Assembly: GCA_009763385.1 (NCBI GenBank)
Contig: CM019830.1
Location: forward strand, 91,080,649-91,144,648
Length of the DNA stretch: 64,000 bases
DNA from: Coix lacryma-jobi var. lacryma-jobi
Taxonomy: Eukaryota; Streptophyta; Magnoliopsida; Poales; Poaceae
Direction: 5' to 3'
Shown in pieces: positions 10,411 through 20,061 of this stretch. How positions within the stretch are numbered: position 1 is the stretch's first letter; each line of letters starts with the position of its first letter. The position numbers and the translations under genes were made by a program. Under the pieces are notes generated by a model. That model was not told the DNA's origin and ran no database searches. It saw nothing but the letters and a program-made list of their open reading frames with translations.

Positions 10411-12075
10411 GATGAGTGCATTGTCAACTACTCACACAAATCATAATGAACAGAAGAATAAGGAAGAAAGAGGAAGGAGAAGGAGAAAACTCACCCAAAT
10501 GACCCAAAAGCATAGCAAAGCCGAAGAAGGTCAAGTGGAAAGAGTGAAAGAACTTGGTCCCCAAAGACATGGGCAACGACTCGACGCAACCAAGCAAAGC
10601 TAGCCCTCAAGAAGAGGTAGAACAGGCTCAACACCGCTAGCTGATACCAATTGGAAACTCCAGAGAAAAGAGCTCAAACCAATTGAAGCCGAAAGAAAAT
10701 CGAAGCAAAATGCTAGTCCCTCAAGATAGAGACACAGAGGCTCAACACAACTAGCAAAGAAAACTCGAAACCTAATGCCTTTCGGCCAAGCACACTCCGA
10801 ACCAATTGGAATGACTCCTAACTAAAAGAGAACGAATCGAAGACAAAATGCCCTGAAAATTTTGCTAGTTCCTCAAGACAGAGGCAAAGGCTCAACACAA
10901 CTAGCAAACTCCCCCTCGACAAGTGCAAGCAACTATGAAAATCCCCCTTAGGTCCAACATGAGAAGAGCACAAAGATTGGAATTTCTCCCCCTTGATGAA
11001 AACTCCCCTTTAGTTGAACATCCAGGAGACATATGATTTGCAATTTCTCCCCCTTAGTTGAAAATGCACTAATCAAGAAAAGGCATCAAGGCAAGAAACT
11101 CCTCCTTTCAACATGCATATGAAGTCAGAAATGCAAGTTAGCAGCTTCAGACATATAATCAAAAAAGTGCAAGAATGCTCTAAACAGTATAACTCCAATG
11201 ACTCAACTAAGCACTCAAATAGCGAAGGCTCAAACTGATCACACATACGAAATATGAACATATGAGCATGTGAGAAGTCTTTAGCCAAAAAGATAGTCAC
11301 CATCAAAATAGCACTACACATGTATAGACAGGAATCCAAACAAGTGCTAAACATGTATACAAGGTGAACTACCCCTAGCAAAGTTCAATCATCATGCATA
11401 GGAATGAAGCATATACTTGTGATTTCATTTTTATATCGGAGTTGCAGCGGTGAAATTACACAAGTTTAATTTCAGCATGTGATTGCGAGAGGTTGAAAGC
11501 TTGTCTTTGCCTAACTTTTCAACCGTGCGAAGCCTATGCATATGCAATCGGAAGCTTAAAGCAACGGTTTCGGTCATACACTACACGGCTCAAGTTTAAC
11601 TCAAAGTGCAATGAGAAACAGTCTCGATACCGTGAGGTGTTGACAAGCAATCCCATCTCGATCTTTTCAATTCACTAAAACTTGATTCAAACATGATATG
11701 AGCAGACCAAGCAAGTGAATGACTCATAACTGGAGACATAGCAACCTAGCATATATGAAAAGCATGAATGGACTCAACACATCCTACACATGCTAGTTGC
11801 ATATCTCAATGGTGAACATTTTCAGATTTTATATACATTAAGTAAATTCACCATTCCAAAATAGCTCAGCTCATAACATGTACTAGTGATCAGGAAGAGC
11901 ATAAGCTACAAGCATCCATATAAGCATCGGATCATACTAAATAGAGCATAGTTACATTCTAGTGATTATAAACATGAAGCTCAGAATGTAAATGCGTATG
12001 CTAAAAAGCAAAAGAGAAGAAGATCAAAAGAAAGAGAGGCAGTCTATTATACAAGATCCAAAATGTTTCCCCCAT
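10411..12075 (-). other. 3' noncoding region of the left SIRE element
   Basis: This 1.67-kb stretch lies between the pol stop and the 3' LTR. SIRE relatives in other plants can carry an envelope-like frame here; none is visible. It contains three repeats of a roughly 42-base unit bounded by CTAG and containing CCTCAAGA..AGAGG (10595-10915), several purine-tract-like blocks, and an AT-rich part that is conserved at 20860-22080 and 55340-56460. Confidence 0.7.
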
Positions 12076-15000
12076 CTAAAAGGGGAAACATACACCAAGC
12101 TCACCCCTCAACTGATTAAAGGTTGATTCGTCTAAAGGCTTGGTGAAAATATCAGCCAGTTGATGATGAGTATCGACATGGCGAAGGTCGATATCACCCT
12201 TCTCCTGGTGGTCTCGCAAGAAATGAAAGCGCACATCAATGTGTTTGGTCTTCGAGTGAAGCACGGGGTTCTTAGCAACGCTAATGGCACTCGTGCTGTC
12301 ACAAAGCAAAGGCACGCGAGAAAAGCTCAGACCAAAATCACGCAAAGTGGCCATCATCCAGAGCAACTGAGAACAGCAGCTAGCCGCAGCAACATATTCA
12401 GCCTCTGTGGTGGACTGAGCGACACTAGTCTGCTTGCGAGAAGACCACGAAACAAGAGAAGAACCAATAAACTGACAAGTCCCAGAAGTGGACTTGGGCT
12501 CAATACGGCAACCAGCAAAATCGGCATCCGAATAACCGCAAAGGGAGAGAGTGGAGGAAGCAGAATACCAAATCCCGAACTCAGGCGTGAAACGAAGGTA
12601 CCTGAAAATCCGCTTCACCGCCTGACGGTGAGAGGTGCGCGGCGAGGCCTGAAAGCGCGCACACAGACACACCGCGAACTGGATGTCCGGGCGTGTCGCC
12701 GTCAGGTAGAGGAGCGACCCGATCATGCTGCGGTACTCCTTCTGGTCCACTGCTTCTCCATCCACATCCGCATCCAGGGCAGTCGTTGTCGACATGGGTG
12801 TTGGAAGAGGCTTGGCCTCACCCATATCGAACCGCTTCAGCAAGTCCTTGGTGTACTTGCCCTGGTGCACAAACGTCCCCTCTCGGGATTGCTTAATTTG
12901 CAACCCGAGAAAGAATGTCAGCTTGCCCATCATGCTCATCTCAAACTCCCTGCTCATAGTATCTGCAAACTTGGCAACCAAAGCGTGAGAAGAACCACCG
13001 AAAATGATGTCATCCACGTAAATCTGGACCAAGAGAGTGTCTTTGCCTTGCCTGAGGAGAAAGAGCGTTTTATCTACACATCCCATTTTAAAACCCTTAG
13101 CAAGCAAAAAGGTTTTCAACCTATCATACCAAGCTCTAGGGGCTTGTTTCAAACCATATAAAGCTTTGTGAAGTTTAAAAACATGGTTTGGAAACTTGGG
13201 ATTTTCAAAACCGGGGGGTTGCTCAACATACACTTCCTCTTCTATGTAGCCATTTAAGAAGGCACTCTTGACATCCATTTGAAAGAGTTTAAAACCTTTG
13301 GATGCAGCAAAAGCCAAGAGTATCCTAATAGCCTCCATACGAGCTACAGGAGCAAAAGTCTCCTCAAAGTCTATCCCCTCCTTCTGACTATAACCCTTCG
13401 CTACAAGCCTGGCCTTGTTTCTAACAACGTGGCCATCCTCTCCTTGCTTGTTTTTGAAAACCCATTTTATCCCAATAGGATTATAGTTAGGAGGAGGTGG
13501 AACTAGAACCCAAACCCGATTTCGCTCAAAATTTTCTAACTCCTCATGCATGGCATTGACCCAATCCGGATCCGTCAAAGCGTGTCCAACATCTCGGGGC
13601 TCAAAATTAGCAACAAAAGCAGAATGAGCGAAGTGAGAGATGTGCTGTGACCTGGACCGAGTAACCCGTTCGTCGATGCTGTCGATCATCTGCTGAGGCG
13701 GGTGCTGGCGCTGGATGTGTCATGGCACTTCCTGAGCTGAAGTAGCCTCCCCCTCAACAGCAGCTGGTGCCTCCCCGGGTACAAATGGTACCGCTCGGGG
13801 TGGCGGATCCCACGCCCCCCAGGAAGAAGAGGTGTCGGGGCCGTGAGTCGTCGTAGAAGCTGCTCTTTGCGGCACTGCAGGTGGAGGAGGTGCTGGGTCA
13901 TCTATCCCTTCAGCACCTTCTTCATCATCATCAAAAAGAGGCTCGCCAACCTCATGATCACCTGCACGCTCAAAGCGACAAGAAGGACAAACCATGGTCT
14001 CATCGAAGGTGACATCGGATGTCTCCATGACTCGGTTAGTGTCAAGGTTAAGTACACGATAAGCTCGAGTGTGAGTGCCATAACCCAAAAACACACCGTC
14101 AGAAGAACGAGACTCAAACTTGTCCAAGTTGCCCTTTTTGAGTATAAAACAATGGCAACTAAAAACTCGAAAATAACTCACCTTGGGTAGTTTTCCAAAA
14201 CGCAACTCATAAGAAGTCTTTTTCAAGAAAGCTCTCAGAAAAATGCGATTTGAAATGTAGCATGCAGTGTTCATAGCTTCGGCCCAATATCGCCTAGGAG
14301 TCCTATGCTCATCGAGCATCGTCCTGGCCATCTCAACAAGGGTCCGATTCTTCCTCTCTACAACACCATTTTGTGGCGGTGTGTAGGGGGAAGAAAACTG
14401 ATGCTCTAAACCCAAAGAGTTACAAAACTTCTCAAAATCCGAATTCTTGATTTCGGAACCATTATCACTCCGAATTGCTTGCATCGAGTTCAAAGGGAAC
14501 TCGTTCTGAAGACGCAAAATCAGATTGTGAGCAAAGGAGAAAGTCTCGGTCTTCTCAGCTAAAAAGAAGACCCACGAATATCTCGAAAAGTCATCAACAA
14601 CCACAAGCACATACCACTTCCCCCCAACCGAGCTCACCCGAGCGGGACCAACAAGGTCCATGTACAAAAGCTCTCCAGGGCACTTGGTCATGACCTGAGT
14701 CACTGGATGGTGGGGAGCAGCAACCATCTTCCCGTGTCTACAAGAGTGACAAACAAGATCCTTCTCCATATGCAACTTGGGCAATCCTCGGATTAGGGAA
14801 AGTGAACTAAGCCTTGCAAGCAAGTCGAAGCTCAAATGTCCAAGTCTCCTATGCCACTTCCAAAGATCAGAGGAGGAAGGTCCAGCCACAAGACAACGAG
14901 AAGTGCCAAAAGACTCCGAGAAATTCGCACGAAAGACTTTTCCAAAGGGCGAAATCAAACACACAAGATTGCCCTGAGGATCCAAAATACGACTGAGATT

Positions 15001-15264
15001 CAGTTTAAAACGAATCTCATAGTCGTCTTCAAAGAGTTGCGAAACAGAAAGAAGGTTAAAATGCAAGTTAGAAACAAGAGCAACATCGCGCAACACAAAG
15101 TGCTCATTAACCCGCACAGACCCGCGAGACAATACCTTACCTTTGCTATTGTCGCCGAAGGTTATGTACTCCTTTCCGGCAACAGGGCTAAGGCTGGAGA
15201 ACCACCTGGCGTTTCCGGTCATGTGCCTCGAGCAACCGGAATCCACCAACCAAATGTCCTCCAA
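12076..15264 (-). pseudogene. pol: SIRE Copia pol (protease-integrase-RT-RNase H), one nonsense codon
   Basis: The frame opens just after a TAG at 15274-15276 and ends at 12076. In order it shows the aspartic protease motif LVDSGCSRHMTG, the HHCC integrase zinc-binding part (HRRLGH, CHSCRHGK), the integrase core (LYMDLVGPA, IRSDNGSE, PQNGVVERKN), the reverse transcriptase (FQMDVKSAFLNGY, IYVDDIIFGG) and RNase H (SDADFAG, TTEAEYVAAAS). The only break is a TGA at 13720-13722, in the linker between integrase and reverse transcriptase. The right SIRE element has CGA there, so a C-to-T change explains it. The product would copy the RNA into DNA and integrate it. Apart from the stop the frame is open, so the damage is recent. 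Confidence 0.93.
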
Positions 15265-15278
15265 CCATTTTACCTACA

Positions 15279-17966
15279 TCAATAAAAAGACATAGGGTGA
15301 GCATACGGTTCAACACTGGGGTTAGTGAAGTAGGAAGAATACCAGTGTTGGGCCGGCTGCTCAAAAGAACGGTTAGCGGAAAAACCATTCCTAGCACATC
15401 TACGAGAGGAGCGATTACCACGTAGAGGAAAACGTGGTCCGCTAAGGGAGGAGCGTCCATCGCGATACTCAAAACGCGGTGGGGGAAAACGCTCAACAAA
15501 GCCTCCGCCACGGGGTCTGTATCCTGCAAAGTCAGGACCCCGTCGGGCACGCTCTCTACGAGGCCTAGGCCTAGCAACTTGAGGCACTACGCCTCTAGGC
15601 CTAGCATCTCTCCTCGGAGCTCTCTGCTGCCTAGGCCTGAGAACTTGAGGTTCTGGACCTCTGGGCCTAGCTGCTCTCCTCGGAGCACTCCTCTGAACAT
15701 TCGACACATGTACATCATGGAAAGGATGGTACATGTCCGTGTTGTTCATCTCCCTAGCACGGCGCGCCTCTCTCTTGCGCCTAAAGCAGAACTCGCTCAA
15801 GTGTCCATCTCTCCCACAGAAGTCACAATGATACCTCACCGCACGCAAAGGGGGTTGTTGGTACTCATGGCTGTGGGTGTGGATCACTTTGCCCTTTTGT
15901 GGCAACTCCTCCTGGATAGGTGGCATTGTATCCAGCTTGTTCTTAAGGTGGTTGGGTTTGGGATGCCACACTTGGTTCTTGGGTGGAGCTCTCGGAGGTT
16001 CCTCAAATACCCCATCCTTGGTGTTAGGTTTGAGAGGCTCTTTGGGTGGAAGCTTGGTAAGTTTGGGAGTAGTGGTGGAGTTGGGCTTCTCACTCGGGTT
16101 CAAACCACTCGACTCTCCAATCTTTCCAAAAGCAGAAAGATCAACACCCTGAGCAAAACCTACACCGGGACCTCCAGCAGCTCGCTTGAATTGGGAGATC
16201 ATCATCCCGAGCTGTGGCTCACCACAAGATACCCATGACAAGATGGTCCGAAGGTATGTGTTTTCTTCCTCGGTTTGCATCTTGTCATGCTTCACATTGG
16301 CTATCTCCATCTCCAAGCCCTCACACAAAGCACACTTAGCCACACAAGTGCTACCTGGGTTGGCCTCCTCAAGAGACACAATCTTGGCATTCTTCTCTGC
16401 CAACACAGATTGCAAGACAGGACAAGTCTTGCACGCACCCAACAGAGAAGGTCTAGCCTTCAGCTCATCCACCTCTCCTACCAACGCAGCATACTTACCT
16501 CTCAAAGTGAGAAGGTCTGTCATGTGCGTGGTGCACATCTCACACTCAACCTCTTCCGACCCGACCACGGTGGACTTGGCAAACTCAAGCTCCCTCACCA
16601 TGTCCTCCCACTTCTGCCTAAATTCCTTGCGCTCTCTAGCGGCACGCCTAAGCAACTTGTCCTGACTAAGGAGCGCGGCAGTAAGCTTCTCGACCTCAGC
16701 AGAAAGCTCATCGTGGGTGAGAGATACCTGGAAGATATCGTCGTCGTCGTCGTCCCGAGGGGTGTGCTCCAGCTTGCCATCGACCTCATCACCAAGCGCC
16801 ATGGTGCAGAAGCCGTCGTCGTCGGCGAAGAAGCAGAGACCGTTCAGCTTGTCCTCGATCCTCTTCTTCTTCTCGGACTCGTCATTGCTTGAGCAAGCGG
16901 AGTCGTCATCCGAGCCGTCGACGTCGCTGAGCGTGGCGAAGAACGCACGCTGCTCAGCCTGGGCCTTCTCCAAGTACTTCTTCTTGATGTACTCCTTGTC
17001 GAAGCCGCCCCTCCGCTTGTGCCTCGGGGGAACGTACTTCTCCTTGCGCTTGCCGGAGTCGTACTTGTGCCCATGATCGCCCTTCCCCGAATGCTTGTTC
17101 TTCTTAGGGCAGTTGGCGATGAAGTGGTCGGGGTCGCCGCACTCATAGCATCCTGAGCGTCCTCCTCCGCGGCGACGGTTCATGCGGTTGTTATGGAACC
17201 GCGTGAACCGGTTGGCAAGCATTGCCAACTCGTCATCCCCCAAAGACTCAAGCTGGTCCTCTGTGACAGAAAAGAGAGATGAAAGAGCAAGACCTCCAGA
17301 GGGGTTAGAAGAGCCAGAAACCAAAGCCATAGTCGGGCCAGAAGGATTCTCATAAGAAGCCCTCGACATGGCGTCAATCTCACTAGACTTGAGCTTACTG
17401 AAGAGCTCGTCGCAGGTGAGGGTCTCATAGTTAGACGATTCGATGATCGCCTGGACCTTTGAGTCCCACACTGACCGATCAAGAGTGTGCAAAAGCTTCA
17501 AAGCCCTCTCATGATCGTCAAAAGGCAACAGCTCCTTGTTCGCTCTCATCTTGTTGACAATAACCTGAAAGCGAGCGAATAAACTCTCTATGCTCTCGCC
17601 AGGCATATGTCGAAAGTTCTCATACTCCCGCTTGTGCGACTCATAGAGGCGGGATTTGACCTGAGAGGTTCCCTCATGGAAGCGCATGAGGGTCGCCCAA
17701 ATCTCGCGAGCCGTGGGGAGGTGAGAAACGCGATCAAACTCGGACATGCTCAAACAGGAGAACAAGGCGTTACGTGCCCGGCTATTGGCCTCGTGCTCAT
17801 CGATCTGGAGCTGAGTGACACGAGCAGCCAAGACAACGTAATCATCCCTATTGCAAATCTCCCAAACAGAAGAGCCCATGCTCTGGAGATAGGCCGACAT
17901 GCGTATCTTCCAATACGCATAGTTCGTCCCATCAAAGAACGGCGGTTTGCCCACGCCGCGATCCAT
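15279..17966 (-). CDS. gag: SIRE Copia gag, 895 residues, intact
   Basis: The ATG at 17966 lies about 50 bases inside the primer site and begins MDRGVGKPPFFDGTNYAYWK, the usual start of the Copia gag (UBN2-type) domain, which spans about residues 1-200. A CCHC zinc knuckle (CYECGDPDHFIANC) is at 273-286. Residues 410-590 are charged and heptad-like, probably a coiled coil, and contain several CxxC pairs. A second CCHC knuckle (CDFCGRDGHLSEFC) is at 714-727, followed by an Arg-rich tail. Gag packages RNA in virus-like particles. The frame ends with TGA at 15279-15281, and pol follows in another frame. It has no internal stop, unlike the copy at 59675-62383. Confidence 0.93.
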   Translation of the reverse strand: MDRGVGKPPFFDGTNYAYWKIRMSAYLQSMGSSVWEICNRDDYVVLAARVTQLQIDEHEANSRARNALFSCLSMSEFDRVSHLPTAREIWATLMRFHEGTSQVKSRLYESHKREYENFRHMPGESIESLFARFQVIVNKMRANKELLPFDDHERALKLLHTLDRSVWDSKVQAIIESSNYETLTCDELFSKLKSSEIDAMSRASYENPSGPTMALVSGSSNPSGGLALSSLFSVTEDQLESLGDDELAMLANRFTRFHNNRMNRRRGGGRSGCYECGDPDHFIANCPKKNKHSGKGDHGHKYDSGKRKEKYVPPRHKRRGGFDKEYIKKKYLEKAQAEQRAFFATLSDVDGSDDDSACSSNDESEKKKRIEDKLNGLCFFADDDGFCTMALGDEVDGKLEHTPRDDDDDDIFQVSLTHDELSAEVEKLTAALLSQDKLLRRAARERKEFRQKWEDMVRELEFAKSTVVGSEEVECEMCTTHMTDLLTLRGKYAALVGEVDELKARPSLLGACKTCPVLQSVLAEKNAKIVSLEEANPGSTCVAKCALCEGLEMEIANVKHDKMQTEEENTYLRTILSWVSCGEPQLGMMISQFKRAAGGPGVGFAQGVDLSAFGKIGESSGLNPSEKPNSTTTPKLTKLPPKEPLKPNTKDGVFEEPPRAPPKNQVWHPKPNHLKNKLDTMPPIQEELPQKGKVIHTHSHEYQQPPLRAVRYHCDFCGRDGHLSEFCFRRKREARRAREMNNTDMYHPFHDVHVSNVQRSAPRRAARPRGPEPQVLRPRQQRAPRRDARPRGVVPQVARPRPRRERARRGPDFAGYRPRGGGFVERFPPPRFEYRDGRSSLSGPRFPLRGNRSSRRCARNGFSANRSFEQPAQHWYSSYFTNPSVEPYAHPMSFY

Positions 17967-18015
17967 GTCGCCTTCCGTGGATCTAGAACCGGCTAATATG
18001 GAAGATCCTTAACCT

Positions 18016-18027
18016 GCTCCGATACCA
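18016..18027 (-). promoter_or_regulatory. Primer binding site (tRNA-iMet type)
   Basis: TGGTATCGGAGC on the minus strand begins two bases after the 5' LTR end. The usual Copia site complementary to initiator tRNA-Met is TGGTATCAGAGC, so one base differs. All three SIRE-type elements of the window share this difference. Confidence 0.8.
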
Positions 18028-18029
18028 AT

Positions 18030-20056
18030 TGAAGGACCGAGAAGCAACTAGAAAGCGACTAGAGGGGGGGGGGTGAATGGGAGCTTCAAATTTTCCTTTC
18101 GGAAACTAGTAGCCACTGTCCCAAGAATCAACCCCCAAAGCAAACCTTAGAGCTTGCTAGTGTCCACGACCCTAGGTGTAGGGTGGATGCTTCCAAGAAG
18201 CATAGCGGGACACTACACAACTCTAGAAAGCCAACGCAAAAGACGGAAATCGAATCGGACCAAGAACGAGCCAATCCGCGAACGAAAACGTGCTGAGACA
18301 GTACTGACCGGACTCACCCTGCGTCCGGTCAACAAGCACCGGACGTGTCCGGTCACAGAAAAACAGTTCTGGAACCTCTCTGTTCCTGATCGGACTCACT
18401 GAAGGGAGCGTCCGGTCGTTTGTACAGAGCGTCCGGTCGAACAGCAAAAACGCACGTGAACAGTAGCTCCGTCGAGTCCGGTCACACAGGGAATGGAGCG
18501 TCCGGTCAAGACCAAAAGGGATACAGCGAGTGTTCAACCACCGGACGCACAGCCTGAGCGTCCGGTCGACACGATCAAGCGTCCGGTCACCCCGTGAATC
18601 CACGGTTCGTCCACCGATTCGACTCAATCCCACCCAAAACGAAACCTCTAGGATTCAAACTTGGTGAGTAGAATCACGAGGATAGTGAGCTATCTCTAAG
18701 AGATCATGGCTCGAACCTATCTCCAAATCGATGAATCAAAGAATTTCGGGGGAGGGGAGAAAACTTGACCCGAAATGAAAATCGAACGATCTCCTAGACC
18801 GTGAGGTTAGCGGAGAATTCCTTCGGTGGAAAGAAGTGTCTCACGATCTAGAACAACTTGGTTCAAACGGTTTTGCAAAAGATGAACCGAGCAAAGAGAT
18901 CAAGCGAAGAGAAAATCGTGGAGAAAAAGGATTCCGCGAAGAACACGAACAAAACGCGAATCACAACCACGAATTGCAACCGTGTGGCTACCACACGCTA
19001 CAACAGTGAGGATACGGCCTCACTTCCTCAAATCAACAGTACACAGAGACAAGTCTCTCTACGGATCTCAGCTAGCTACAGCAGGGGGTGGGAGAGCAGG
19101 AAACCCTAAGTGCGAAAGAGCAAATGACTGAGATATGAAGGGAGGAGGGTGTCTCCCTCTACTTATCCTAATTCTAACCTAAGTCTAATTCCTACTCTAC
19201 CCCTCACTATTCTAAATACAGAGCGAACCAGCTAAACCCTAGGGTTATTCTGGACCAACTCGGTGGTAGGTGTATCCGACGGCCACGCCCGCTCGATTCG
19301 AAGCGTTGCCTCGACGCAACCTCCAGATCGCCGCCACGTGCCGCCCTCGCTCTGCACCCCCGGTTTTGTGGCCCAAACCGGGAAACCAGCCTTTTCCAGC
19401 CAACCCCTGGTTTTGAGGCCCAAACCGGGAAACCAGCCCACCAGCTTCTGAGTTTTGAGGCAAACTCAGCAAACCCTCAGCGCCCAGGTTTTGAGGCCCA
19501 AACCTGGAAACCGTCCTCAGCCCGAGTTTTGTGGCCAAACTCGGAAACCCTCAGCCCGAGTTTTGTGGCCAAACTCGAAAACCGTCCACGCCCAGGTTTT
19601 GAGGCCCAAACCTGGAAACCGTCCATCCGGTGGTTTTTCTCTGGCTCTACCACCAAACCGACGTCGTAGATGGGATGCACCTCCCGTGCACCCCGTCCAC
19701 CGACACGTGTCCCTGAGTCCACGACTCAGGCAACACATGACCGCACTTCTTCACTTGTCGTCGTCACAGGCTGCCAGCCACCACAGCTGATCCTCGGGCC
19801 TCTGGTCCCTCAGTCCTAGCCTCACGTCCGCCCTTCACCGCTCGGTACCTCGGCATGGCACGTCCGCCGCACGGCACGCCCATCCTTCACCGCACCCGGT
19901 CCATCGGCACGGCACGTCTCAACTTGACCTTCACCTCGCCGTCGATCACTGTATCCGTGCTCGACACCTGCACAACACAAGCCAAAGAACATGCGCATCA
20001 TCCCAGTTGACAATCACTCATCACTCAGAGACCCGACATACACCCATGTATCCGCA
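18030..20056 (-). repeat. 5' LTR of the left SIRE element
   Basis: It matches 8407-10399 throughout. The G-run is 10 instead of 6, and one 34-base hairpin unit near 19520-19590 is present twice here and once in the partner LTR. It ends with CATGTATCCGCA at 20056. Confidence 0.93.
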
Positions 20057-20061
20057 GAATG
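20057..20061. repeat. Target site duplication GAATG, right copy
   Basis: This is the partner of 8402-8406. The sequence from 20062 continues the SIRE-related element that was interrupted. Confidence 0.9.

Larger units (their letters stand above)
8407..20056 (-). mobile_element. Nearly intact SIRE/Maximus-type Copia retrotransposon
   Basis: This 11.65-kb element has 2.0-kb LTRs, a perfect GAATG duplication, a primer site, a polypurine tract, an uninterrupted gag and a pol with a single nonsense codon. The domain order protease, integrase, reverse transcriptase, RNase H is Copia. The gag of about 900 residues with two zinc knuckles and a coiled-coil middle, and the 1.7-kb 3' noncoding region, point to the SIRE/Maximus lineage. 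No envelope-like frame is present. The two LTRs differ by about thirty changes by eye, plus small indels and one 34-base duplication. Confidence 0.93.

Noticed and set aside
11073..11381. 102-residue minus-strand frame with hydrophobic stretches, a possible envelope-like protein
   Set aside because: Its counterpart at 55285-55662 is changed in length and start and runs into CACTA sequence. No signal peptide or envelope pattern is visible, and it lies in AT-rich noncoding DNA.
12160..13161. 333-residue plus-strand frame opposite pol
   Set aside because: It is the mirror frame of the reverse transcriptase and RNase H coding sequence. The same mirror frame occurs at 56556-57557, as expected from conservation of pol itself.
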